64,000 nucleotides of DNA from Phoronis australis (Eukaryota; Phoronida; Phoronidae), in the NCBI GenBank assembly GCA_002633005.1, contig NMRA01000099.1, positions 826,186 to 890,185 on the forward strand, read 5' to 3'. This document shows, piece by piece, positions 36,508 to 47,549 of the stretch. Position 1 is the stretch's first letter. Each line of letters starts with the position of its first letter. Position numbers and translations under genes: made by a program. The notes under the pieces are model-generated. The model was not told the origin of the DNA and searched no databases. It saw only the letters and a program-made list of their open reading frames with translations.

Positions 36508-38741
36508 CCGGTCGCCTGGGGATATCGCGGGAGAGCCTATACTTACTAAATTCAGAAAGTCAGTCCTTGGTATCCCTAATTATGGACTCTGTTGCATTGG
36601 TAAAATTACAATTGTTTTTAACAATGTTGTTCCTTTTGTGTGTATGTGGTTGCTTGCCATTCTGTTTTTAAATTCACTGAATTTTGTGCATAGCATATAA
36701 GTGACAAACATGCTGTTGATGAAAAATTTATTCGATAATCAAAGTGTAACATTAACAGTCTTTTTACTGACACCAAGACAATCGATGCAGTCACTGAATG
36801 TCATTTCCGCATAATTTGTACCAAATTGAAAAGTTTTTACCATTAGTATAAAACCTTTCTTCTGAAAGGAAAAGTTAATGTCACTCAGTGAGAAAGGACA
36901 GGTATTTATACGAGATGCCTGTGGTTTTCATTTCACTGGATTCTAGTTTCAAAGGCCTATAGAAGCGCTTGTAAAAAAAGGTGCAGTTTTGGTACGTGGC
37001 TTTCCTTCATGTAACCCCATGCCTCAGTGACATCCACCATTAGATCATTGAAGGTAAACACAACATCATATCACTTGACTCGCTTTGTGCCCAAAATTTG
37101 AGCCTGAACTAGACCAGAGTGTAAGTAGATCTTGTTTAGCTTCTTTGCCTCATGTTTCTTCCACGAAAGAAAATGAGGCTTCCATGATGACGGCCATTGT
37201 TTGACATCCAGACACGACTGACAGAGCATTGACGTCAGAGTAGCCTCATTCTCACATCTCTACTGGATCCTTCAAGATTGGACAAAAATCGTCCTAACTA
37301 AATCTTCGGGATCAGCAAAGAATCGCCTAATGAAGATATAATGTAATACTGATGCTATGTCGCAATTAACAACAATCGGCAGACAATCGTGAACGTATTG
37401 GCTGAGTATCGTCCATCTTTGGCCAATGACCAAATAATTGGTAACCTGGCGACGCTGGATTTCCATCATAACTCTAGTATAACTGGGCCACGTGAGAAAA
37501 TCTCATAAGTGCCGATAAAAGTTCCCCTTTGCCTGATGACACCCCGATTGGTGATTCTTGTCGCCAACTCCCGCCGAGACTTCCTACAGCCTCCAGCTAA
37601 CTGTCTGACGTTCGGCCAATAAATTTTTCTGACAGAAATTCATCTGATCGGCGTCGGAAGGTTGTTGTGATGGCGGCGCTAGCTGAAATGGAGACTAAGT
37701 GGCTTCGTGTAGCTTACCACCTTCAGTCGATTCACCATTGAAGAACTGTTTGCAACTCAGTAGTTTGTGATGAAGCAAGTTATCGAGTGCGACCTGAGCG
37801 AATCTCCCGGGTTCATATTTTTGTGTTGTCTGAATTTAATGAACCTCCAAAATTTCCCTTTTCACTGTTGTCCGAATTTAGTGAGCTGGGTCTAAGGGAA
37901 CTGCTAGCATCGTTTGTCAGGCTAGAAATTATGCTTGGCACTCTTAGAACCGTGTTCGCTCGTACCGGAAATTTCCGAAAACAGGTTCACTCAGAAATGT
38001 GCCCACGGAGTATCTTCGGTAACTGCATGTTTTGGAAGTCTGATGGATTGTACCGTATTAACACAGTATGAAGGACAGTTTTAGGCACAGTGTTTGTTGA
38101 ATGCGAAAAAAGCTTAGACGAATAAAATTCTTACCAATGAGATTATAACTAGGTACATTAAAAAGACATGGGCCTATGTTCGGAAATTCCCGGTAGTCCA
38201 AAAACCGAATTTCCGTATACCAGTTTCCACTGGTGAGTTCAAGACCAAAACTGGTAACTATCTGCCATCATTTGAATCATATGCTGCGAAAGTTTTTACG
38301 AAATTTCACCAAAGAAAGTGTTGGTCGTCCTTGTGCGCCACTCCTGTAGCATTTTGTCTAAACTTTTGTACCATTGTTGACAGACTTAGTTAAATTGTTA
38401 ATAAGAAAACCTTCCATCACAAAAATAACTTAAGGTTTAGACCACCTACTATTATGAAATTGATCTTAAAAAATTCTTTGTCAAATCTGAGATGATTTCA
38501 AGGCTTAAAGAACTGACAAGTCGTCGTTGATGATTGGAATCAAGTTCTTCAATTTATTTTGTCACGAAGCATGGTCTCAACCAACAGCGAATTGTAAGTT
38601 CTTTGTTAGCCTTGAAATCACTTTGAGGAACAAGTTAAGACCAATGTTATAGTGGAAAGTGGTCGAACTCAAAAATTACCACTTGGACGGAACGAGAGTT
38701 TATAGCCGGTTGAAGCAGCGCGGTAGGATATTTCGCTAGAT
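36508..38741. other. Gene-free region
   Basis: No exon, RNA gene or repeat was firmly recognised. At 37671 an ATGGCGGCG in good initiation context opens a 23-codon frame (MAALAEMETKW...), preceded by inverted CCAAT-like ATTGG motifs. It could mark a promoter and first exon, but no consensus donor follows. Confidence 0.45.
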
Positions 38742-38855
38742 CATGCGCGTACCCAGCCTTCGATATGGGGGGGCTCGAATTCCCGACGTTGTGGACCATT
38801 GCTAATAAAAGAGCGGGCGGACTAAAAAAAAAANGCCCCCCTGGGTGCGCGCATG
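38742..38855. mobile_element. Small MITE with CATGCGCGTACCCAG ends, copy 1
   Basis: CATGCGCGTACCCAG on the left and CTGGGTGCGCGCATG on the right are inverted repeats. Inside are GGGGGGCTCGAATTC and an A run with N at 38834, where sequence may be missing. Copy 2 lies at 42676-42926. Confidence 0.75.
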
Positions 38856-39326
38856 TAGTTGGTTCATAAATTAGAAAAGGAGCCGGACTGATTCTTCTCA
38901 CGACTGCTAGTTCTGAACTCGCTTAGAAGCTTGGGCGGACCCGGAGTTTTATCATCACGGTACAACTGAAGCCGAAGGGCCCAAAACTCCTGAGAATATA
39001 TAATTTTTATCACTCCTTTTTTCTTCGACGCCTGTCTCCCTTACCTGACATGCCCCTCTTTCCGACGCCACTGGTCTCATGTAGGCGCATGCGCCTATAA
39101 GATTCTTTTGTGGGCGCAGACAGCGATTCCTACTGTATCATACGTGTCAAAACTAATATTTTTGCACTGTCTTCATTCTGAGTGCTTTTCGTTTACCGTA
39201 TTGCCGCGCCTTTAGGCCCATGAACACTTAGTTATAATAACCAATAACGTTCATGCTGCCTAATGTATACCACCATGCGGTCACTTGTGGGATTTTATTC
39301 CATCTATTCGGCAGTTTGTATCATAC
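38856..39326. other. Spacer
   Basis: No gene was recognised. The end of this stretch is probably the degenerate 3' part of a Penelope-like element, since the hairpin motif at 39327 is typical of such elements. Confidence 0.4.
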
Positions 39327-39395
39327 TCTTGACAAAAGCGCATCGCTTGAAACGTGGGGAATATTTTTATATATTTTAGTACCGACGTCGTCGTT
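39327..39395 (+). mobile_element. Penelope-like element 3' end with hammerhead-like hairpin
   Basis: CTTGACAAAAGCGCATCGCT then TGAAACGTGGGGA, followed by an AT-rich tail ATATTTTAGTACC. This matches the 41521-41560 copy on the other strand through hairpin and tail. Penelope-like elements are known to carry hammerhead ribozyme motifs of the form CUGANGA-stem-GAAAC. The core here is degenerate. Confidence 0.6.
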
Positions 39396-41480
39396 TTTTT
39401 ACTATTTTTACTATTTTATATTCTTATCCGTCGGTAACGGGCACGCCATTCCAATAATTTTTGAGGTCTGCCTTGTATCTTTGGAGTTCCTTGGCGTATT
39501 TTCAAGAAAAGCTGTCGTATTGTCGGATGAGGTCCCATAAATCAGCCTACGCACAATTGCGGTGAAGTTAGGGACACCCCTGCGTACTTTTGGACGGGTG
39601 CACAGCCGATCAAGTGTTTCATCAAAGTCACCTGGTTGCCAGAAAGTGTTGCAGTATCATCATGTTAAGTATTCATAGGTATTGCAACAGTCAAGCCTAA
39701 TCAAAGTTGCGACTCTTGAGATGCCTACTTGAGCTGTCTTCAACATCTCTTGAGGCGCTTTTTATCGCCCACCTTAAAAAGATTATATTAACAAATTGTA
39801 TTTCATTTTTATCTCAATTCTTTGTATTTGTATTCTGTTATAATAAATGAATTTGCTTCCCCAACCTCGGTCTCCTTCAGTTTCCATCTCTGGTAACGAG
39901 TTTGAAACTCGGGACATATGTCGATCATAAATATATTTGTATTTGTAGTTGTTGTAGAGATCGTGATAGTGGTAGCATGCTATGCGTTTTATTTTGGATT
40001 ATATTCAAAACAACACTCAAAGACACAGTTGGTTTAGGGAAGACTCTGGGAAGGAGTTTACTGCTCACTGAACCCAGAACTACCCATAAATCATGATTAT
40101 AAATATGTAATGCAGTAAATATGGCGAAACGAAATACGCCATAAATGAACAAAGTCATGGTTAAAGAATTTTCAACTTATGCGTAAAATGATGGTTATAA
40201 TAATTAACCATGACACTAAGTAACAAAATTATATTATCGTGATCTGAAAAGCTAGATTAAGCTAAAGTCTTAAACTGAATTACGAACATATAAATTGGCG
40301 ATAATGTCTAGATTTAGATATCTATATGTCTGCATGGTTGGAAAGCGTCTCCTAATGTGACGGAGTAAAGAGCAGTCGTGAAACGGGTGGTTTCTAGTTC
40401 TACTTTTTGCCTTTGCCGCGACAAGGCTCCACCTTCCATAATATTGTTACTGAGCAATGACTATTCAGCTTTGCACGCTACAGGTCCGGCGTCGACTGCT
40501 CATCGGGTTCAAGCGAGCCAACCGTGAACGACAAGAACTACTTTTTAGCGCAAGGTTATAGGTCTGTGTAATGATGGTGCTGCCATTCTTGTGTTTTCAG
40601 TCTGTGATAGTAAGCGATGCCTTGCACTCTCGCGTGTCTGTCAGTTTAGCTGACCGTTGGCTTTAGCTCAGTTGAACCTAATGTTTCTGAGGCTCCACCT
40701 TCGTACAGACTGCAGTTCCGGTGAGTTTAAGTGTTTATATTTGTCAAATATATCTGATCTCTCGAACTACTGTTTCTTAGTTTGAGCTGTATGGTTACAC
40801 CGCAGTTGGTTTCCTTTACGCACATGACTGTTATTCGAATGACAAACACTTTAACTTTACTCGGTAAAAAATTTTCGACCTCAGCGATCTAAAAACAGTG
40901 TGGCGTAATAGCTTCGATCAAAGGTTTGCGCGAAGTAGGTTTAACTAGTTTTGCGGATAGGATTTTTGGGTTTAGGGGGTTTCGTTCGATAGCCGGGATC
41001 AAATACTCATTCGATAACTTCTGGACACACCCCTCTCTGTACTTGAGAGGTGGAAAGGCATACTCCGGTCAGACCTCTCAGAAAGCTTCTTCGCCATCAC
41101 GCTCAATACTGTATCGTGCGAAACGTCCTTATTGGTAATTTATGCGCATACTGTAGGCTGACCGCAAATACAGGGTGGTCGCTATATGTGGAGCAGCTGG
41201 TGGCTGTAGCATTGATAAAAATGGCATTACCTTATTTAGTTTTTTCATCAAAATTGACCATTTTCAAACAAAACTAGCCACGTTTTAATCATTTAATAAT
41301 TCGGATTGCCGTGCACAGATATCGTTCATTGCATATTGTAGATTAATATGCATTGTTCCGTTGATCATAAATTTGTCTCCCAACAAAATTCCTACTGCAC
41401 TTAAAAATGGTTTATTGGTGTTTTAATCATATAGATGTTGGAATGTCGTGCAGTTACCGACGAATAACAATGTAAAATAG
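39396..41480. other. Gene-free region
   Basis: No host exon was recognised. A TTCCG|GTGAGT donor-like site at 40719-40720 follows a GC-richer segment and could end an untranslated first exon; this is unsupported by other evidence. Confidence 0.45.
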
Positions 41481-41520
41481 TAAAACTAAAAAGACGAGTG
41501 TCTAAAATATATTAAAATAT

Positions 41521-41560
41521 ACCCACGTTTCGAGCGATGCGCTCTTTGTCAAGGGTGTGC
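41521..41560 (-). ncRNA. Hammerhead-ribozyme-like motif of a Penelope-like element
   Basis: The minus strand reads CCTTGACAAAGAGCGCATCG then CTCGAAACGTGGG. GAGC/GCTC form stem II with a GCATC loop and GAAAC forms the second core half. The first core half TTGACAA departs from CTGANGA, so activity is doubtful. The copy at 39327 has AAGC/GCTT in the same stem. Confidence 0.5.
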
Positions 41561-41693
41561 TACAGACTGCTGAGTACATGTAGATGGATCTAAAATAAAA
41601 TGGCACAGGAGACCACATAGTGACATACATGTACAATAGACAACGTGAACAATATGAACACTACAGGACATAGCAACTACCAGTGGGGTAGGC

Positions 41694-41695
41694 CG

Positions 41696-41727
<32 letters not shown>

Positions 41728-41742
41728 AGGGAGAGGGAGAGN
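41694..41742. repeat. (GA)n / (GGGAGA)n low-complexity tract with N
   Basis: GA dinucleotides grade into GGGAGA units and end at a single N (41742), a likely unresolved length polymorphism or join. Confidence 0.95.
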
Positions 41743-41743
41743 T

Positions 41744-42003
41744 GTCCGGCAGCCCGCCTTTGACTACCAGTACATTGAGGTCACTGGTAGTATGGCCTGG
41801 GAGGTTGAAATGTTCCCCAATAGGGACCGCCCTATTATTATGAAGGATCGTCTGCCTATGGCCGTTCATTCTCGTGCGTAACGAGTTACATGTCTCCCCA
41901 AAATACCACGCTTGGGGACATTTACCAGCATCTAATAAGATAGACAATGCCCGCACTCGAGCACGAGAATTTGTCCCTGATCTTATTATGAGACACCACA
42001 GGG
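41744..42003 (-). pseudogene. Penelope-like element GIY-YIG endonuclease remnant
   Basis: The minus strand encodes, in two frames, FSCSSAGIVYLIRC then (shifted) KCPQAWYFGETCNSLRTRMN, GHRQTILHNN and IGEHFNLPGHTTSDLNV. This is the C-terminal GIY-YIG nuclease of Penelope-like retroelements: GIVY/YFGE motif, conserved Arg in LRTRMNGHR, and the HFNxPGH signature. A frameshift separates GIVYLIRC from KCPQAWYFGE, near 41923. The reading frame then runs into a GA/TC low-complexity tract with an N at 41742. No reverse transcriptase domain is seen upstream, as expected for a 5'-truncated copy. Its 3' end carries the hammerhead-like motif at 41521-41560. Confidence 0.85.
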
Positions 42004-42675
42004 ACTTATGACTGACTCTCCTGATATGTGAGTGCAAGTCAGTGAATTTGCGTAATTAAACTATTTAGGCCTTGGTCAATTTGTTAATTATAGAACTGCA
42101 GGACCGTGTCCAGACTTCTATGCTTTTATGGAATCAGTTCTTGGTCGTTGCATGATTCAGTTGCACCGTGTATGCAAATAAAGGCACTGTCAATTTTTAC
42201 TCGTTACTTCCTCAGTTATAGGCGCTTCATGTAGCTTATTTTGATATTTGCACCCACGTGTGCTTTTCAGTATTAAATGTTTTGGTTTCACTGTTAACTA
42301 TCAAAACTTTATGGTTAAAAATGAGTGTAGAATCGTTACGACTCTTTATATTGGCATGTGCGATCCCCATTCATAGTTGGGGTGAACCCGTTGGCTAGCT
42401 TACTATCGTTATCTCGAGTCCTCTACATTCAATATCTTACTCGGCAAGACTTAGGCGTAGGAAGCAATGTTGGGCAAGGGTGCGAACGACCTCTTCTCTC
42501 GTGAAGTTGTCTTCAAGACAAAGTTGGGACGTAGGAACCGGGATGTGGAATAATAGGTGCAACCCGATAATTTATAGGTGTGACGGTGAAACCACCGTGT
42601 CCACCAGCAAGGCGTAATAGAGAAGAAAAGGTGACCGGTCGTGTACACGGTCGTCGCTAATTTTTCAAGAATTCA
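42004..42675. other. Gene-free spacer
   Basis: No gene or recognised repeat. The part nearest 42004 may be further degenerate Penelope sequence. Confidence 0.45.
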
Positions 42676-42926
42676 AGCGCGCACCCTGCCTAAAAATGAG
42701 GGGGCTCGAATTTTTGAGAATGTGGTCCTTTTACTAAAAAATGGGGGTAAATTCACAACTTTGTATTGTGCATTCCCCGAATTTAGGTAGTTCCTGTCTT
42801 TTTAGTGGGCTTTTGTCTCGTTTTATACTTTTGCGGAGTTATTGTTTCTCTCATAGTGAACCGGATCTTCGCCAAATGGGGGGAGGGCTCCTTGGAGCCC
42901 CCGAGCACCCCCTGGGTGCGCGCATG
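42676..42926. mobile_element. Small MITE with CATGCGCGYACCCAG-type ends, copy 2
   Basis: Left end AAGCGCGCACCCTG, right end CTGGGTGCGCGCATG. It shares GGGGGCTCGAATT and the AATGTGGTCC(T/A)TT segment with copy 1 but keeps about 140 bp more internal sequence. Confidence 0.72.
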
Positions 42927-43906
42927 TGATTGAAAAAAGTAAGCTTTACTAAAATTGGAGGATTTGCAATCCCACGTTTACGGTATATGAAATATGGTCT
43001 CACTGGAGAATGCCATTTCAAGTAATGTCGCAAATGCACAGCTGTTTTACAGTTGTTCAAAGTGACCACTTTCTTCTGAACAACATCACGTAAAATAGGA
43101 ACTTTTAAAATGCAATCTTCGTCCAACAGACATCATCGTTATCCTTAGGTGTAACTGCAAATCAGACCAAGCACCATTCTGACTACAGTTGCCTCTTGAA
43201 ACCATTATCATGTACAGTGACGGTATTGTGCAACTCTCGTTTTGTGTAGTAGTTTACAAAACATCAGCGGCGAGTAAGACGAGCTTGCCAGGGTGTTACA
43301 AAATACACCACAGTCAATAGTCCACTGTCTCCCAGGGACGCTGTTATGAAGAACAAACACAACAATCGGGTTCTGTCAGCAGTGCTTTCACCACATGAAA
43401 TGGGGCCATAACCCACCCTGATAAGGTCATTGGAGTAATCGCAGATGACTAACGTGTTTGTTCTTCTTTAGTTCTTGGGTAGGCCTACTAAGACCAAAGT
43501 CCAGAATCTACTCTCTGAAGGTCAGACCAATTTGTCTAATTATTTCATTGCAAAATTGCAAATTTGTAAGTTTATTCGAAAGGTGCAACTGGTCGATTTC
43601 CGAGTCGAATTTCGAATGAACAGATTAAAGCCTAGGCCCAGACAAGGTCGTTTCTGCGGTAAAAAAGTTTGTAATTATTTTTTTAACATCATGGACTTTC
43701 TGAAGTTATTAGACCTACCTTTGACCTGTGTTATAAAACAATAAAATCCGTTGTGTTTTTTGTGATTTAATTACAAAGCGCCAATTCTCGCCAAACATTC
43801 GCTGAAATCAAAATCGACCGCAGACCCAACCGGTTAAATACCCTTAAAATACGCTTTGCAGATACGTACATGTATACTGACTGAGATTTAGCTCATTCAG
43901 CGAAGA
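42927..43906. other. Gene-free spacer
   Basis: Nothing recognised. Confidence 0.5.
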
Positions 43907-44086
43907 GTATGGCTGCAACGCAAGGTCAGGTGCGAGTCCGCACTGGGGGCTCAAGGTTATAGCGTGGGCATGAAGAGTTGGGTTAGCACCATAATTGACG
44001 TGCTACATGTAGAAGTCTTGGTCCGCAGTGTTTTAAGATTAACATGCCATCAGTGGATGGTATCATACAACTTCGTTCCTCTTTGT
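43907..44086 (+). repeat. Exact 180 bp duplication, copy 1, ending at a single N
   Basis: Identical to 44202-44381 over 180 bp (starting GTATGGCTGCAACGCAAGG and ending TTCGTTCCTCTTTGT). The N at 44087 follows immediately. Confidence 0.97.
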
Positions 44087-44201
44087 NTTGGAGGTCCGCC
44101 AAATTCGGACACCACAAAATGATATTTCGCGAGATTCGTCCAAGAATGAATTTTTTCTATTGGAATTAATTTTCAGTGTCCGAAAATCACGCGACTTTAC
44201 C

Positions 44202-44381
44202 GTATGGCTGCAACGCAAGGTCAGGTGCGAGTCCGCACTGGGGGCTCAAGGTTATAGCGTGGGCATGAAGAGTTGGGTTAGCACCATAATTGACGTGCTA
44301 CATGTAGAAGTCTTGGTCCGCAGTGTTTTAAGATTAACATGCCATCAGTGGATGGTATCATACAACTTCGTTCCTCTTTGT
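44202..44381 (+). repeat. Exact 180 bp duplication, copy 2
   Basis: The second copy, in direct orientation with a 295 bp offset. The 128-codon open frame across it (44088-44474) has no recognisable homology and is not annotated as a gene. Confidence 0.97.
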
Positions 44382-45440
44382 GGAACAAAAGGTTCGAGTA
44401 GCGAATGCTTCACTGTCCTTAGACTTTTCTTACCAGTATATCAATTCGTTGGAAATACCTATGCCTCTAACTAATTCTGACCTTTTGAAACTTGGCAGAA
44501 ACTCCTCTCTGCACTCTACGGTTAGCAGCATCAGTGTTGCATCAGGCTCGAGGCTTATTTATACACACCTAAGGGGGGCACTGCTTGTTGCTCGTCTAAT
44601 AATATTGTCACCAAGAGGAGAAAAGATTGTGCACAAACAGAGAGCGTACCTATACAGATAAGCATCTTGAAGTCACCAAAGAAATGTGGACCTTCACAGC
44701 CAGACTTCTGAGATTACGGGTGTTGCATTTTTCAAAGTGACTCTCTGCCACTGAAACATCAAGTTAAATCGTTCACCAGGTATTTTTACGTTTTGTTTGT
44801 AAAGATTTTAAATTTCTGTTGATGTCAAAGCTGTTTTCCTTTAGTTTGAAATTTCAAAAAAATCTGCTAACTGCTCGTGATTTCGTCGACTTTTCTGCCA
44901 CAAGGCAAAGCGGATCTCCTTATTTGGTATGGCAAGGCGTGGCACATTTCTCTGATATGGAAAAAGTGACCTTTAACCTTAGGTTAGCTCATGCCCGCAT
45001 ATAGTATTATTAGGGGCGGAGAATTTGAAAACTGTGTTGGGATGAAAGAATTTGTATTTCGACTATGTTTCAAAAATAGTGAATCTGTCGATTTTTCTCG
45101 AAATACCTCACTTTAGCATCGCCAAGAAACATTAGACGGCCATAAACTAATGATAGAGCGGCAGATTGGTTAAACAAATGAGCGTTTCATCGTGTCTTAA
45201 GATGAAATGGAAAATGGTTGTCTTGAAAAGGCTTATTTGTTAGAAAGATAGCATTTACGCATTTGAAATATTTATCTATATGGTGTAAGAAAATCAAATT
45301 GATGAAGAGCTGAGGTTCTGCGACATGCTTTCAGTGTGACAGAAAATAAGTCAATGAAGTCTCCCGAGATGCGGCGGGGCAGTGTTAGGAATAAGCCATA
45401 ACACTTCATCAGACATGAACAGAAACGAGTATGTGAGCTT
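44382..45440. other. Gene-free spacer
   Basis: Nothing recognised beyond short open frames lacking protein-like features. Confidence 0.5.
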
Positions 45441-45812
45441 CAGTGGGGGATCTACATTTTCAGTAAAGGGGAGTTCAGGATTCGCGCGAAGCGGGGGTTC
45501 ATGATTCGCGATTCGCGCGAATCCGAGGCGCGTAGGGTCGAGGGTAGAGTGTAAGAGATTTTTTTAGCCAAATAGTGCAATTTCCATGCATCCTGGCGAG
45601 TTTGTCTTAAGGTGATATAAAACCCTTTTCGATTTCGTCTCATGAACTCGGCTCATATGTTCCATACTATTATTTGTGCTCATCTGGGTATGAGTCACGC
45701 CACCAGCAAAATTTGGTTGGAACATCTGTCGACACAAACCGATTTTTAGCACAAGAGAAGTCGTAAACGAAAAAGTGTAGTGTGTATACAGGGGCTTAGA
45801 CAACTACCAAAT
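45441..45812 (-). mobile_element. Partial copy of the 30177 hAT-type element
   Basis: It begins CAGTGGGGGATCTAC and then matches 30240-30658 in reverse orientation, including TTTCCATGCATCCTGG, TGGGTATGAGTCACGCCACC and TGTATACAGGGG. The other terminal repeat is missing. Confidence 0.72.
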
Positions 45813-46847
45813 GTTCAAGAGCATAAAGAGCACCGACGGCCACGAAAAAACCAACACTTAAATATTAGATGATCATGTGACAGCAGCCTCTAGTTATCTC
45901 TAACCTTATTCAGTGGCCTCCATTCTAAACTAAGCTTTTTAAACTAGTAAAAATATATATTTTCTGAAAGAAAAAGGGAATATAAAAATATATTTTATAT
46001 TTATGTGTCATTATTATTACGTTAAACACCTTTTTATATCAAAATTCCATGTTTAAGAAAGGTACAATCATGGCAAAGTAAACCATCGGTTGATTTTAAT
46101 GAAACCTTTTTTAAATAAAAACTTCACCAGTTACCTCAAAAGCAATGTTAGGAATTTTCTATTAGCCTTTTCGTTTGATTTCCACGACAAATCAACTCGC
46201 AAAACGTTTTGTAACAATAGAAGTCGTATTCGTTTTTGTTACGCAAAAACTAGGCTTTTATATCAAAAACCCTTACACCATTTTTGAGATTGATGAATAA
46301 CTATTAACTTTGGAAAGTTTCAGCGAAATCCACTACGTTATGTGTGTGAGAACTCGTGTTCCTATGTTCAAATTAAGCTGATATGCCGAAGCAGACAAAA
46401 AGCCCATTACGAGGTGAGACGTGACAATCTCAATGACTTCGATTAATTGTTAGCTGAAAATTTGTTTTTGGTCGGTATAACCTATACATTCTTTAGTCAC
46501 GTTCATTATTTCAACATTCACGAGCAATGTCATCTGAATTTGCAGTGCGTAATTACCTTAATTATCACAAAAACGTTTTATCAGCCAAGCCAATTCACAA
46601 TGCATCGAATCCTACAAGGTCATAAGGGCGGAGTCAAGTTGCCGAGCTTGTCAAGTGAGTCAACTAGGTCAATAGTTCATTGTTAGACACAATGAGATAG
46701 ACACACCACGCGCTGGGGGACTGATAATGAAAACCAAGTACAAAATGGATACAGAAATCAGGTCGGTGGTTAAAGCACGCCGTGATCATATGAGATGGAA
46801 ACAGCGAAATGTCAAATTACCCAAATTGGAATTTGGGTGAGGATTTA
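45813..46847. other. Gene-free AT-rich spacer
   Basis: Nothing recognised. Confidence 0.5.
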
Positions 46848-47549
46848 CGGTGGCGGATCTAGGATATCACAAGGGGGGCCCAAAATTTTGTCTGTAAACA
46901 TTTGCTCAAAGCACAACTGTAGATGCGCATAGCACCTATTGGGGGTTTGCTCCCCCTCCCGCCCAGGAAATTTTTCTGTTTTTTCCTCTAAAAATCAAGC
47001 ATTTTCCTTTATTCCCGAAATATTATCCAAGAAAAAAGGCAAACAAAACGGAGAAAGTGTCAAACAGGAAAAACTACAAGCGCCACAGACTCGAACTCAC
47101 GACCTGGCGGATAGTGCGCGTACTTTAACACTGCACCACCACGATTTAACTCCTAATTTGATACTAAGGGACCCACTTGTTTATGGTCCACAGCGTTTGC
47201 GCGCGAAACCTTCTTTTTGTATGCTTATTACATGTTTTATATTTTGTGCAATCAGTTCGTGACAAATTTGTTGTATTTAAAATAGTCTTCAAGTGCCCAA
47301 AAGACCAAATCCGTTTTTTGTGTTGCCAATAATGACGCGATTGCTTTGGAAATCGTCTTAAGTTAATGTTTGACAAAGAGAGAATTATTAGTTTCTGAGT
47401 GATTCACTAAGACTTCGATTAAAATTGACATCTTACCAGCAGCTTCTGTTTTTTCATCATCATACATTTTCTTTAAAAAATAAAGTAATTTTCTTCATTG
47501 CACAGTGGAGCAGACGACGGAAACGGAGTCGTAGTGCCCAGCGCCACTA
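46848..47549 (+). mobile_element. hAT-type MITE with tRNA-like segment, copy 3
   Basis: CGGTGGCGGATCTAGGATAT start and CAGCGCCACTA end. Collinear with copies 1 and 2. Flanks differ from those copies directly outside the right terminus, which supports the boundary. Confidence 0.82.
47083..47148 (-). other. tRNA-like promoter segment, copy 3
   Basis: The minus strand has TGGTGGTGCAGTGTTAAAG then GGTCGTGAGTTCGAGTCTGT, with the same A-box and B-box arrangement as copies 1 and 2. Confidence 0.5.

Noticed and set aside
37671-37742. ATGGCGGCG micro-frame as a gene start
   Set aside because: Good initiation context, but only 23 codons and no consensus donor before the stop.
40640-40725. TTTAGCTCAGTTG A-box-like motif and GTGAGT donor
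   Set aside because: No B box at proper spacing and no coding frame; not enough to call a tRNA or an exon.
44088-44474. 128-codon frame next to the N at 44087
   Set aside because: Spans a probable assembly duplication and resembles no protein.
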